64,000 bases of DNA from Aureococcus anophagefferens (GCF_000186865.1 NW_008705566.1:2691914-2755913); one strand, 5' to 3'. Counted from the first letter of the stretch, positions 18,659 to 27,924 are shown. Notes: a model not told the origin generated them from the letters alone. A program made the numbers and translations.

Positions 18659-19504
18659 ATGCCCAAGACCGCGGCCACCTTCGGGCTCGAGGTCTTCGCA
18701 GCGGGCTGCGGCTGCGCCGTCGCCGACAGCACGTTCCACCCGCTGGAGACCTTCAAGGTCCGGCAGCAAGCGTCGCCGCGGCCGCTCGTCGACATCGCGA
18801 GGGAGGCCCGGGCCGAGGCCGGCGTGCTGCGGGGCTGGTGGCGGCCGGCCTTCGCGCCGACTTTCTGCCGCGCGTTCACGTACACGGGCTTCCGCATCGG
18901 CGCGTACCCGTCGGCGCGCGACGCCTTCTCGGACCGCGGGCTGCCGGATCTCTTAGTCCGCATCGGCGCGGGCGCGTCGACGGGCTTCGTCGGCGCGCTC
19001 GTCTTCAACCCGCTCGACCTGCTGCGCGTGCGGCTCCAGCTCGCGCCGAGCCGCTACCCCACGTGGAACGTCGCCGCGGGCCTGCGCGCGATCGCGGCCG
19101 ACGGCGGCGGCGTCGCGGGCTTGTGGCGGGGCTGGCCCGTGAGCGTCGCGCGCGCGAGCCTCCTCTCGGGCTCGCAGCTCGCGACCTACGACACGGCGAA
19201 GCGGAGCTTCAAGGAGCGCCTGGGCTTCGCCGAGGGCGTCCCGCTCCACGTCTGCTGCTCGCTGCTGAGCGGCTTCGTCGCGCAGCTCGTCATCCAGCCC
19301 GTGGACACGGTCAAGACGCTGGTGATGGACAGCTCGAGCGCCGAGTCGTCGCCCGCGCGCTTCGCGCGCCTCGCGCGCGAACGCGGCGTGCTCGCGCTCT
19401 ACCGCGGCCTGCTGCCCGCGCTCATGCGCCAGGGGCCCGTCATGCTCGTCCAGCTGCCCCTCACGGAGCAGATCCGACGGGTCTTCGGGTTGGGGTATTT
19501 TTAA
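18659..19504 (+). CDS. Mitochondrial carrier family (SLC25) protein
   Basis: A 281-residue inner-membrane transporter with three mitochondrial-carrier repeats. Signature motifs start each odd helix: HPLETFKVRQQ, NPLDLLRVRLQ and QPVDTVKTLVM, each followed by matrix-loop G-x-(W/Y)-R-G motifs (LRGWWRP, GLWRGWP, LYRGLLP). The arrangement and short length suggest the SAM-carrier/mitoferrin-like part of the family, but the substrate cannot be assigned from motifs alone. The start at 18659 follows caaaacaa. The stop at 19502-19504 abuts the convergent membrane-protein gene, whose frame ends at 19501 or, more likely, 19509. Confidence 0.88.
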   Translation: MPKTAATFGLEVFAAGCGCAVADSTFHPLETFKVRQQASPRPLVDIAREARAEAGVLRGWWRPAFAPTFCRAFTYTGFRIGAYPSARDAFSDRGLPDLLVRIGAGASTGFVGALVFNPLDLLRVRLQLAPSRYPTWNVAAGLRAIAADGGGVAGLWRGWPVSVARASLLSGSQLATYDTAKRSFKERLGFAEGVPLHVCCSLLSGFVAQLVIQPVDTVKTLVMDSSSAESSPARFARLARERGVLALYRGLLPALMRQGPVMLVQLPLTEQIRRVFGLGYF

Positions 19505-20298
19505 AGGCTTACTGGTTGTGAAGGCGCTTCGCGATGCCGATCTGTTCCTCGAGCCAGGAAATCCAGGCAGACAAGCCAGCCCGGTGGTGGTTTCATGGAC
19601 CCGCGCTCCTCGATCTTGTTGTAGAGCGACGTGATGATGCCGCCGGCGACGTCGTCGTCGAGGCGATTGAGGAGGTCGCGCTTGACGTCGAGGGGGAGGC
19701 CGTCGCGGTCGAGGACGCCGTAGGTGTCCTCGATGATGTTGAAAGCGCGGTCGAGCGCGGGCCCCGCGTCGCGCGCAATCGAGATGTCCTCGTCCCCCCG
19801 TCCCACTCCGAGGGAGACGTGCTCCCGGGGCGGCGACTTGGGCCGCCGCTTGGGCCGCTGAGGGGGCGCGCGACGCCCCGCCGCGGATCCGTCCGTCCGC
19901 GGCCTCGCGGAGAGCGCGAGGGGGCGGTGGCGCAGGACGACGTCGAGGATGAGCGCCGCGCCGAGCATCGCGACGGCCAGCGCCACCGTCAGGACGGCCG
20001 TGTTGGGCCACGCCGTGAGGTTGCGCGCGACGATCGGCGCGACTTCGACCAAAACGTCCAGATATTTCAAGATCATGGCCTCGAGCGCGGAGAAGAAGAC
20101 GAACCAGCACGCCATTATCGTCAGAAAGTAGCCCCAAACGCAGCGTTCGACCAGGAGCAGCGCGAACTCCAGGAGCTCGTGCTCGTCGCCCGCACCACCG
20201 CCGCAGCGGCCCGACAGCGGGTGCGCGTCCCGGAGCTCGTGCCCACCATCGGCGCCGCCGCAGGTGTGGAACGTGTGCAGGCAGAGGCCCAGCAGCAC
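19501..20298 (-). CDS. Polytopic membrane orphan with unresolved ends
   Basis: I do not recognise this protein. Visible features are a signal-anchor-like segment (VLLGLCLHTFHTC), two strong membrane helices (GYFLTIMACWFVFFSALEAM; TAVLTVALAVAMLGAALIL), a basic Pro-rich linker and a helical cytosolic tail (DRAFNIIEDTYGVL, DVAGGIITSLYNKIEE). There is no in-frame ATG ahead of the first hydrophobic segment: the frame runs up to a stop near 20394, and the nearest ATG (20376) is in another frame. At the 3' end GC3 bias drops and the bias-rich frame shifts to one ending GIAKRLHNQ with a stop at 19509. A small intron or an indel at each end is suspected. The gene starts within about 40 bp of the upstream UFD1-UBX stop on the same strand. 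Confidence 0.5.
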   Translation of the reverse strand: MLLGLCLHTFHTCGGADGGHELRDAHPLSGRCGGGAGDEHELLEFALLLVERCVWGYFLTIMACWFVFFSALEAMILKYLDVLVEVAPIVARNLTAWPNTAVLTVALAVAMLGAALILDVVLRHRPLALSARPRTDGSAAGRRAPPQRPKRRPKSPPREHVSLGVGRGDEDISIARDAGPALDRAFNIIEDTYGVLDRDGLPLDVKRDLLNRLDDDVAGGIITSLYNKIEERGSMKPPPGWLVCLDFLARGTDRHREAPSQPVSL

Positions 20299-20416
20299 GG
20301 CGCCGACCGCGCGCGCCAGGTCCGCCGACCTCGACCGGCCGCGGCGTGATTCAATGCTGGGAGAGGCTGCCCCGACATCGTCCTCAGAAAGAACTTCAAC
20401 AAAGTTTTAGTTGAAG

Positions 20417-22459
20417 CTACGCCTCGGCGAGCGCGTTGACGACGCGGTCGAGGCGGCCCTGGTACTTGTCGAGGAGCGCGAGCGTGCGCGGCGCGCCGTC
20501 GTCGAAGCCCATGGCCTTGAGCTCCGCGCGCTGCTCGGCCCACTTGTCCGCGACGGGCGTCGGCGCGGCGCCCGCGGCCTCGGCGAGCGCCGCGGCCGCG
20601 GCCTCGTTGGGCGGCAGGCCCGCGGCGACGTGGCGCGCGAAGGCCGCCGCGAAGGCCTCCTGGGACGACGGCGCGGGCGGCCGCGGCGCGGGCGCGGGCG
20701 GCTCGTAGGCCGCGGCGTCGAACGACGCCTCGCGCTCGTCGGAGAGCGCGTTGACGACGCGGAGCAGGCGCCCGCCGTAGCGGTCCAGGAGCGCGACGCA
20801 GCGCGTCGGGTCGTCCAAGAGGCCCATGCCGTCGAGCTCCAGGAGCTGCGACGAGTAGCGCTGGGCCGCGTTCGCCGCGCGGTTCCGTTCCAAGCCCCGG
20901 CCCACGAGCGTCTTGAAGAGGTCCGCCTTGGACGCGCCGCTCAGGTCCTTCCGGCTGAACTCGATCTCCGCGGCGGCGTCGACGAGGAGCTCGTCGTCCT
21001 TGGTCTCCCGCGCGCGCTCCGCGTCCGCGAACGCCGCGGCGCGCGCCCAGACGTCGGACCCGTCGCGCGACGCCGCGACGGCGTCGGCGTCGGGCGCGTC
21101 GCCGCCGTCGGCGACCTCGACGAGGAGCGCGAGGCCCCCGCCCCGGGCCGCGTCGACGAGGCCCAGGGACCCGACGGACCCCGCGAGGTCGCCGGGGCCC
21201 AGGACCTTCCGCGGGTAGCCGCTCACGAGGCGCCACGACGACCCCAGCGGGAGCCGCGCGCCGGCGCCCGCGCCGGCGTGGGCGTCGACCAAAGTGCCGA
21301 GCAGCGCCGCGGGCTCGGCCGTGCCGAAGGTCGCCTCGGCCTTGTGGCCGTCGGGGAAGCGGAGGCGGACGCGCGCGGCCGGGGCGGACGCGGCCCCCCG
21401 GCTTCGGAGAGCATCGTCCGCCGCTTTCACGGACGCCTCGCGCGCCTCGGCCCGCTGCTCGGCCCGCGCCTCGACGGCCTTGAGGCGCTTCTTCTCGTCC
21501 TCGAGGGCCATCGGCGGCAGGACCTCGACGCTCAGGTCCGTCCGGAGCACGCAGAGCGCGTCCTCGGGCGACATGTCGGCGACGACGAGGCGCACGGTGG
21601 CGCCGTCGTGCTTGACGGCGATCCAGTCGCCAACCGTCAGACACGCGTGGCGCCCGCGGCCGAGCTCCCGGGTGAGGACGGCCTCGAGGTCGACTGCCGC
21701 CTCGTCCTTGCCGTCGCCGTGGAAGCCCTCGGCGATGGGCCGCAGCGAGCACGACGACTCCGCGGGCCGCGGCAGCCGCACGTAGCGGCAGCGCACGCGC
21801 AGGTCGCCGGCCTCGAGCGCGGCCGCGAGCTCCGGGTCGCCGCGGACCAAGGAGAGCATCGTCTTCGGCGGCAGGCCGATGGCGCCGTCCTCGGCGACGA
21901 AGTCGAGCACGCCGCAGTGCGTCGCCGTCGCCGAGATGGGCAGGCGCTCGCTCGCCTTGGCGTCGTCGTCGCCGTCGACGTCCATGGCCGTCGCGCGCGC
22001 GGCGCGCGCGCGCGACCGCCGGCCGGCGGCGTCGACGAACTCGGCCTCGCGGACGCCGCTGACCTTGCCGCTCGCCGGGTCCACGAGCTCGAGCTCGAAG
22101 GTCAGAGCCGTGCCGGCGCCGTCGAGCACGCCGAGGGCCGTGAGGTCCTCGAGCGCGGACTGCGGCAGCGACACGCGGTCGCCGTGGCGCGCGACGGCCG
22201 CGCTCCGGTAGGTCTTCTGCCAGCGCACGCCCCCCGTGAGCCGCGACTGCTCGAGGGCCGCGGCCTCCTTGGCCTCGGCGATGGCCGCGTCCCGCTTGCG
22301 CTTCGCCTCGAGCTCGCGCTTCGCGACGGCGGCGTCGGCGTCGAACTTTTGCTTCGCGAGGCGCTCCTTCTCGGCCCGTTTTTTCGCCTCGTCGCGCCGC
22401 TGCGCGGCCTCGCGCTCGAGGCGCGACGACCGGCCGTCCATCTCGTCGAAGGAGCGCAT
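20417..22459 (-). CDS. UFD1-like domain / UBX / tandem UBA fusion, predicted Cdc48 (p97) cofactor
   Basis: A 680-residue protein. Residues 10-75 are a charged coiled coil. Residues about 78-320 match the UFD1 N-terminal double-psi barrel: RWQKTYRSAAVA, then THCGVLDFVAEDG, GLPPKTMLSL, and HACLTVGDWIAV (UFD1 has THCGVLEFVADEG and ACLTTGDVIAI). About 365-450 is a UBX domain with the Cdc48-contact turn VSGYPRKVL. Two UBA domains follow, ending in near-identical RVVNAL helices (about 545-590 and 640-680). The combination predicts a one-chain adaptor joining ubiquitin to Cdc48/p97, a job usually split between UFD1-NPL4 and UBA-UBX proteins. The start ATG at 22459 fits the coiled coil; GC3 is uniform to the end. 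Confidence 0.82.
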   Translation of the reverse strand: MRSFDEMDGRSSRLEREAAQRRDEAKKRAEKERLAKQKFDADAAVAKRELEAKRKRDAAIAEAKEAAALEQSRLTGGVRWQKTYRSAAVARHGDRVSLPQSALEDLTALGVLDGAGTALTFELELVDPASGKVSGVREAEFVDAAGRRSRARAARATAMDVDGDDDAKASERLPISATATHCGVLDFVAEDGAIGLPPKTMLSLVRGDPELAAALEAGDLRVRCRYVRLPRPAESSCSLRPIAEGFHGDGKDEAAVDLEAVLTRELGRGRHACLTVGDWIAVKHDGATVRLVVADMSPEDALCVLRTDLSVEVLPPMALEDEKKRLKAVEARAEQRAEAREASVKAADDALRSRGAASAPAARVRLRFPDGHKAEATFGTAEPAALLGTLVDAHAGAGAGARLPLGSSWRLVSGYPRKVLGPGDLAGSVGSLGLVDAARGGGLALLVEVADGGDAPDADAVAASRDGSDVWARAAAFADAERARETKDDELLVDAAAEIEFSRKDLSGASKADLFKTLVGRGLERNRAANAAQRYSSQLLELDGMGLLDDPTRCVALLDRYGGRLLRVVNALSDEREASFDAAAYEPPAPAPRPPAPSSQEAFAAAFARHVAAGLPPNEAAAAALAEAAGAAPTPVADKWAEQRAELKAMGFDDGAPRTLALLDKYQGRLDRVVNALAEA

Positions 22460-22658
22460 GGTTTTTAAGGGTGGGGTCAGACGAAGTCGACGAGGTCCAC
22501 CTCCGTGACGCTGGAGGTTCGATGGGCTTGTGGAGAAAGAGCGACCTCAGCATATACGCCGGTCTTGCTTTTGGCTCGTCCTCGTCCTGCGCGATAAAAG
22601 TTTTGGACGTCGGCCGTCGCACGTTGGCAGCCTTCGAACGCTCGGGAGGACCGCCACC

Positions 22659-23699
22659 ATGGGTCTGTCCAAAGCCGAGCTCGGGTTCATCCTCGTCTGC
22701 GGCGCCGGCTCGTCGACGGGCATCGGCGCGGCCGTCGTCTTCTCCGAGCGCCTCGTCCAGCTCGCGTCGAAGCCGTTCCTCGCCGGGGCCCTGGGCCTGT
22801 CCGCGGGCGTCATGCTCTACGTGAGCTTCGTCGAGATCATGGTCAAGTCGCAGATGGGCTTCGAGGCGTCGAGCGTCATGGGCCCGAACGACGCGTACCT
22901 CGCGGCGACGGCGTCGCTCTTCGCGGGCATGCTCTTCATGAGCCTGCTGGACGCGCTCGTCCACACGCTGGACCCGAACCACACGGGCCACATGTCGTCG
23001 GACCCGGCGCGCTACATCCCCAAGTCCGTCGAGGGCGACGCGCCGGCCGCGTCGTGCTGCGCGATGGGCGACGACGTCTTCGACGAGATCGAGGCGCGGA
23101 AGCGAAAGGCCCGGGCCGTCGCCGACGAGGCCGGCGCGCCGTCCCAGGCCGAGGGCCGGCCCAACGCGTCCGAGGACACCGACGCCGAGAGCGGCGCCAA
23201 GGCGCTCGAGGTCGAGGCCCCCGAGGCCGCGGGCGACAAGCCGCTCGAGCGCATGGGCGTCATGACGGCGCTCGCCATCGGCATCCACAACTTCCCGGAG
23301 GGGCTCGCGACCTTCGTCGCGACCCTCGACGACCCCGCCGTCGGCGGCGCGCTCGCCCTCGCCATCGCGATCCACAACATCCCCGAGGGCCTCTGCGTGT
23401 CCATCCCCATCTACTTCGCGACGGGCGACCGGTGGAAGGCCTTCCGCTGGGCCTTGCTCAGCGGCGTCTCCGAGCCCGTCGGCGCCCTCCTCGGCTGGCT
23501 CCTCCTCAAGGACCACTTCAACGAGCTCCTCTACGGCATCGTCTTCGGCATGGTCGCGGGCATGATGGTCATGATCTGCCTCAACGAGCTCATTCCCACG
23601 GCGCACCGCTACGACCCCCAAGACAAGGTCGTCACGAAATCCATCACCGCGGGCATGGTCGTCATGGCCGCGTCCCTCTGCCTCTTCGTCTACGGCTAG
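22659..23699 (+). CDS. ZIP family metal transporter (ZupT/ZIP11-like)
   Basis: A 346-residue membrane protein predicted to move Zn or Fe into the cytosol. The start at 22659 lies in a perfect consensus context (ccgccaccatgg), so the 43 upstream codons are discarded. Eight helices are visible. Helices 4 and 5 hold the metal-site motifs AIGIHNFPEGLATF and AIAIHNIPEGLCVS, each with the H-N-x-P-E-G core of the family. The loop before helix 4 is long, acidic and Ala-rich (about residues 115-205), with CCAMGDDVFDEIE; it could sense metal. The protein ends right after the last helix (LCLFVYG). The vacuolar/ZupT branch is more likely than the plasma-membrane ZIP I branch. Confidence 0.9.
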   Translation: MGLSKAELGFILVCGAGSSTGIGAAVVFSERLVQLASKPFLAGALGLSAGVMLYVSFVEIMVKSQMGFEASSVMGPNDAYLAATASLFAGMLFMSLLDALVHTLDPNHTGHMSSDPARYIPKSVEGDAPAASCCAMGDDVFDEIEARKRKARAVADEAGAPSQAEGRPNASEDTDAESGAKALEVEAPEAAGDKPLERMGVMTALAIGIHNFPEGLATFVATLDDPAVGGALALAIAIHNIPEGLCVSIPIYFATGDRWKAFRWALLSGVSEPVGALLGWLLLKDHFNELLYGIVFGMVAGMMVMICLNELIPTAHRYDPQDKVVTKSITAGMVVMAASLCLFVYG

Positions 23700-23794
23700 G
23701 GGTCCCCGCCGGACCCCGAGCGCGGGACTCGCGTCCCGGCGCGCCGACCCCCCGTCTGCCCCCCCGCTTCGTAAACTGAGAACCATACTTCTAC

Positions 23795-24223
23795 CTAGGG
23801 GTCCGGCGGAGGCGCTTGGCCCGCGCGCTTCGCGGCGGCGGCCGCGCGCGCCTCCTGGAGGCCCGTGTAGTAGCCCGCGTAGTACCACGAGCTCAGCAGG
23901 TCGCCGAAGTCGTCGCCCGACGCCGGCGGCGACGGGAACGGCGGCGCCGCGCCGGCGGGTAATGGCGGCGCGACGAAGCTCGACGCCGGCGGCGCGGGCA
24001 GGTTCGTCGGGAGCGGCGCGGCGGCCGGCGGCTCCGCGGCGGCCGGCGGCTCCGCGGCGGCGGCGGCCGGCGGCTCCGCGGCGGCGCCGCCGTCGTCGTC
24101 CGGCGCCGCGTCGACGCCCTCGACGGGCGCGGCGGCGTCCCAGCCGTGCGGGTAGCGCGCGCAGGCCGTGTCGAAGGCGTCGATCAGCGCCGCGTCGTCG
24201 CGCGCGTCGAAGTCGTCGTCCAT
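23795..24223 (-). CDS. SMN: SMN-like protein (survival motor neuron), snRNP assembly
   Basis: A 142-residue protein. The N-terminus (DDAALIDAFDTACARY) matches the Gemin2-binding helix of SMN, and the C-terminus (DLLSSWYYAGYYTGLQEA) is the YG-box oligomerisation helix with its Y-x-x-G-Y-x-x-G pattern. In between lie Pro/Ala repeats (PPAA units) and PPFPSPP. There is no Tudor domain, so it resembles the minimal SMN/Yab8 form of fungi. It should help load Sm rings on snRNAs. Its ATG at 24223 shares one base with the stop of the upstream PET117 gene (TGATG). The context has G at -3 and +4, stronger than that of the upstream ATG. The 70-codon upstream extension in this frame is a shadow of PET117. 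Confidence 0.82.
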   Translation of the reverse strand: MDDDFDARDDAALIDAFDTACARYPHGWDAAAPVEGVDAAPDDDGGAAAEPPAAAAAEPPAAAEPPAAAPLPTNLPAPPASSFVAPPLPAGAAPPFPSPPASGDDFGDLLSSWYYAGYYTGLQEARAAAAAKRAGQAPPPDP

Positions 24224-24402
24224 CACTTCTCCTGCGCGCGCTGCTGCCGCTTCGCCTCGCGGCGCTGCTCCTTGAGTCGCGCCTTGTCGCGGACGACACC
24301 CTCGTGCATCAACCGCCGGTCCTCGACCTGCGCGAAGTGGGCGTAGCCGATGGCGGCGATGCACGTGACGAGCGACAGGCCCAGCGCGACTTGGCCGCGC
24401 AT
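24223..24402 (-). CDS. PET117: PET117-like cytochrome c oxidase assembly factor
   Basis: A 59-residue protein. The single N-terminal membrane helix (RGQVALGLSLVTCIAAIGY) is followed by a charged helix with the family motif LMHEGVVRDKARLKEQRRE, matching PET117 proteins (about 70-110 residues), which act in haem a/cytochrome oxidase assembly at the inner mitochondrial membrane. The Met at 24402 begins exactly at the family start; 48 upstream codons are discarded. The initiation context is weak (C at -3). The TGA at 24223-24225 overlaps the SMN ATG by one base, so a shared dicistronic mRNA is likely. The gene is divergent from CFAP206 across 118 bp. Confidence 0.82.
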   Translation of the reverse strand: MRGQVALGLSLVTCIAAIGYAHFAQVEDRRLMHEGVVRDKARLKEQRREAKRQQRAQEK

Positions 24403-24520
24403 AAGCTTGAGAGCGAGCTGCACCGTCGGGCAAACCAAAAAAGTATCAATAGCTTGCATCCGGTTGTAACGCGACGAGGTGTTGGCTGCCTCCAGTCGTC
24501 GGTGCCCCCGGGGGCGCATC
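24403..24520. promoter_or_regulatory. Inferred bidirectional promoter, PET117-SMN / CFAP206
   Basis: These 118 bp are the only space between divergent start codons and have much lower GC than the genes. No specific element is recognised. Confidence 0.4.
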
Positions 24521-26677
24521 ATGGACGAGTTGGAGGATGTGATCAAGGTGCGCGCCGGCTTCGTTTCCGACGCGTCATTTCATAACGCGACCCCATCGTA
24601 GGACATCTGCCAGGGATGCGCGGGCCGCGGGCAGCGCGTGCCGGCGGTGCTCGCCGCCTTCATCGCGCGGACCATCTTGGAGAGCGACCCCCTGCTCTTC
24701 TCGCCGGAGAAGGAGCTGACGAGCGAGGGCGTGGACACGCTCATCCGCATGTCCATCGCGCGGCTCTGCGAGAAGGACGCGCCGAGCCTCGAGACGATCA
24801 AGATGCAGGTCGCGTTCGACTCGACGTACGTGCGCTTCGAGGAGGAGCTCGACAAGAGCCGCAAGGCGCGCGAGGAGAAGAAGCGGGAACTGGTGCGGGC
24901 GATCCTCGCCGTGAAGCCCCGGGGGTCCACGGACTTCGAGACGCTGACGGCGCTCTACCGGCAGATTTTTACGTACCTGCTCCACGTGAGCCGCGGCGGC
25001 TCGGGCCTGCCCGGCGCGCCGTCGAACACGACGGCCGCCGAGGACCCGGGGTCCATGGAGCGCGCCGTCGAGCGCGAGATCGCCGCGGCGCTCGAGTCCG
25101 TGTTCCCGCGCATCGGCCTCAAGAGCTTCGTGCAGCTCAGCAGCGAGGAGAAGCGGCTCCAGCTCGAGGAGCTGGCGCGCATCGTGACGGGCATCCGCCT
25201 GTTCAACCGCGAGGGCGGCAAGGGCGGCGCGGGCTTGGACCACGTGGAGGACGCGGTCGCGACGACGGTGAGCGACCTGCGGGACGCGCTCGACGCGGAG
25301 ACGGCGGAGCAGCACGACCTGGCCCTGCGCTACCAGGAGACGCTCGTGTACTGCCACCTGCGCCAGCCGCCGGGCGTCGCGCCGGCGCAGCTCGAGCGCT
25401 GGGCCCAGGAGCTGGCGAACCGGCGCCAGTACGGCGCGTACCTCACGTCGCTCGCGGAGGACGCGGCGGCGTCCGCGCGGCGCGTCCAGGTCCACCGGGA
25501 GCGCTTCGCGACGGAGATGGACGAGTTGCAGGCCCTCGTGGGCGGGCGCGCGTCCGTGCCCAAGGAGCACGTCTACCCGAAGTTCGACGCGATCGCGACG
25601 GCGTGGTTCGCGCTCGACGACGAGCTGCGGGTCGTCGAGTCGCGGGTGGCGACCCTGGAGGAGCTCCACCAGTTCCGCGAGTCCTACAACATGACCTGCG
25701 GCGCGAACCACCCGGTCTACCGCGCCGCGCGGCTCGAGAGCCACGCGAAGCCCGACGGCGGCGGCGCCGTCGACGACGAGGCCGAGATGGCCGAGGCCGT
25801 GTCCAAGCTCGGCGGCGACCAGGCCGCGGCCGCGGTCGCGGCGCCCGTCGAGGGCGCGCCGTCGGCGGCGAGCGCCGCCGAGGACGACGACGCCAAGGCG
25901 CTCGACGACCTGCCCACGGGCGCGCGCGACAACGCGGACGTGCCCGTGCGCCTGAGCGTCGAGACGACGCCCGAGTTCATGCAGCTGCCCCTGGAGTACC
26001 AGGGCTTCTGCGGCTGGACCGTGGCGAACCGCCACGGCCTGCTGCTGCCGGGCAAGCCGGCGCTCGGCGTCGTCAAGTACCGCGGGTCCTGCTACGTCTT
26101 CGCGCACGCCGTCGCGCTCAAGGCGTTCATGGACGCGCCGGAGGCCGTCCGCGAGGGCGTCGTCGCCCAGGCGACGCTCGCGCCGGAGCTCGTGCACCTG
26201 TTGCGCCTCCAGGACTCGTACCCGGGCACGTCCATCGCGAAGATTTTAGCGTCGCGCGCGATCACGGGCAAGGGCGCCGAGCCGGGCCAGGCGACGGCCG
26301 TCGCCAAGGCCCTCCTCGCGCCGGCGGCGACGCGCGACGCGTCGACGGACACGCCCGTCCACTTCGTCGAGAAGCACATCGACCCGGCCTACGAGTGGAA
26401 CGACTGGGCGCTCCGGCGCCGCGCGCTCCGCCTCGCGCAGCTCAAGCACTGCGCGACGACGAGCCAGCAGACCGACGAGTCCCACTTCCGCCGCAACAAC
26501 ACGACCCAGGTCTTCCTCCCGAAGATCGCCTCGACCCAGAGCCGCAAGGACGGCGAGACGAACCCGCCCGTGCGCATCCAGTACTTCAAGGGCCTCCGCG
26601 GCGGGCCCAACAAGATCGTCAACCCGGAGGAGAAGCCGCTCGAGACCGTCAACGTCGACCTCACCTACCACTTCTGA
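24521..26677 (+). CDS. CFAP206: CFAP206-like axonemal protein, two exons
   Basis: Predicted join 24521..24547 and 24602..26677, giving 700 residues. Exon 1 (MDELEDVIK) joins in phase 0, across a 54-nt GT-AG intron, to DICQGCAGRGQRVPAVL. The protein follows animal CFAP206 along its length: IARLCEKDAPSLETIKMQV, RIVTGIRLFNREGGKGGAG, RQYGAYLTSL, LEYQGFCGWTVA, GLLLPGKPALGVVKY, then YEWNDWALRRRALRLAQLK and YFKGLRGGPNK near the end. CFAP206 anchors radial spokes and docking structures on axonemal microtubules, so its presence implies a flagellate stage or a retained axoneme programme. An Ala/Asp-rich insert (about 390-445) is lineage-specific. Confidence 0.9.
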
Positions 26678-26820
26678 CGGGGAAGTGGCCCTCGTAAGAC
26701 GCCCGCCCGTATGAGTAGTCGCGGCCGATGCGGAAGGCTTGCGGACTCGTCGAGATCCCTGGATAAGCGAACTCGTCGAGATCGACGTCGCCGCTCGCCC
26801 GACACCAGATCACTTTGAGC

Positions 26821-27909
26821 ATGGACCCGGCTTTGCTCGCGAAAAAGCGCGATTTCGAGGCGCAGAAGGCCCGTACAAAGCTTGCGCTGAATATCTGCAC
26901 GATTTGCGGGAACAAGGATGCCCGAGCATGTCAAGGTTGCGGAACCACAGCGTACTGCTCGACGGATTGTCAAAGAATCGATTGGCGCGATCGAGGGCAT
27001 CGCAAGGCGTGCAAGAAGATCCGGGACGAGCGGGCGGCGGAGGCGGCGCGGGCGGAGGCCCCGACGCCCCCCGCGCAGCCGGTTTTCTACGGCCCCGCGC
27101 CGCGGTCGCACGCCGACGAGGTCCGCGCTCGTATCGCCGCGGAACACGAGGCCGCCCGCGCGCGGCGCGAGGCGAATCCTGAGCGGGAGCCGTTGTCGGC
27201 GCGGTTTGGGTCGCGATGCCCGATCTGTCGCGAGGAGTGGGACGTGAATGACTATCCGATGCTTCGCCCCTGTTGCTGTCGGACAATTTGCAAGCCGTGC
27301 GCGCATAAAACAATGGAAGATCCATGCCCTTTCTGCCGTGCACCGCCGCCAGAAGATGATGCGGAGGTTCTGGCTCACATTCGTCGCCACGTGGTTAACG
27401 AGGTGCCTGAGGCGATCAGGCAGCTCGCGATCGGATACCAACACGGTCAGCTCGGCCTCGTGAAATCGTCGAAGAAGGCCGTGAGACTCTTCAAAAGAGC
27501 CGTGGAGCTCGGGGACACGGAAGCAATGTTTAAGCTTGGGATCATGTATGAACGAGGAGGCGGAGATGGTGTGAAACTGAACCACGTGAAGGCGATGCAG
27601 CTGTTTCGCGCGGCCGCGGACCGAGGCGACGGGCGAGGGGAAGCGATGATGGCATATTGTCTTCTGAAGCCCGACCCGGAAGCCCTGGAGGATGATTTGA
27701 AGGCCGGATTCAGATACGCGAAACTCTCTTCAGACCGAGGCCATACCTTGGGCTCTTTTCTCCTTGGCAGAGCGTATTATTTTGGATCGGGCGTTGAGAA
27801 AAGACCCGACGAAGTCATACGTCTGTTCACGATTGTGCTTGCCAAGGCCGACCTACCCGAAAGGAACAATAGCTTTATGAGGGAGGTCATCGCTGAGCTA
27901 AGTGCGTGA
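26821..27909 (+). CDS. MYND-RING-Sel1 repeat protein, copy 1
   Basis: A 362-residue protein; the Met at 26821 (MDPALLAKKRD) is the first ATG in frame. Residues about 24-66 form a MYND zinc finger (CTICGNKDARACQGC, YCSTDCQRIDW, HRKAC). A basic/Ala linker follows, then a RING-like finger (CPICREEWDVND, CCCRTICKPCAH, CPFCRAP), then three to four Sel1-type helical repeats (AVELGDTEAMFKLGIMYERG and others). The domain set predicts a ubiquitin-ligase-like adaptor. Codon use is clearly less GC3-biased than in neighbouring genes, especially in the Sel1 part. A paralog at 37509-38586 shares a nearly identical 5' third. It converges on the PRPP synthetase gene with 15 bp between stops. Confidence 0.8.
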   Translation: MDPALLAKKRDFEAQKARTKLALNICTICGNKDARACQGCGTTAYCSTDCQRIDWRDRGHRKACKKIRDERAAEAARAEAPTPPAQPVFYGPAPRSHADEVRARIAAEHEAARARREANPEREPLSARFGSRCPICREEWDVNDYPMLRPCCCRTICKPCAHKTMEDPCPFCRAPPPEDDAEVLAHIRRHVVNEVPEAIRQLAIGYQHGQLGLVKSSKKAVRLFKRAVELGDTEAMFKLGIMYERGGGDGVKLNHVKAMQLFRAAADRGDGRGEAMMAYCLLKPDPEALEDDLKAGFRYAKLSSDRGHTLGSFLLGRAYYFGSGVEKRPDEVIRLFTIVLAKADLPERNNSFMREVIAELSA

Positions 27910-27924
27910 ATTATATTTCTAGCA

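Noticed and set aside
22547..22813. 88-codon minus-strand frame antisense to the ZIP start
   Set aside because: Shadow; the ZIP ATG has a perfect initiation context and full family motifs.
20121..24299. 1392-codon minus-strand open frame spanning UFD1-UBX, the ZIP gene antisense and SMN
   Set aside because: Extreme Arg content from reading GC-rich codons out of frame; three recognisable genes explain the interval.
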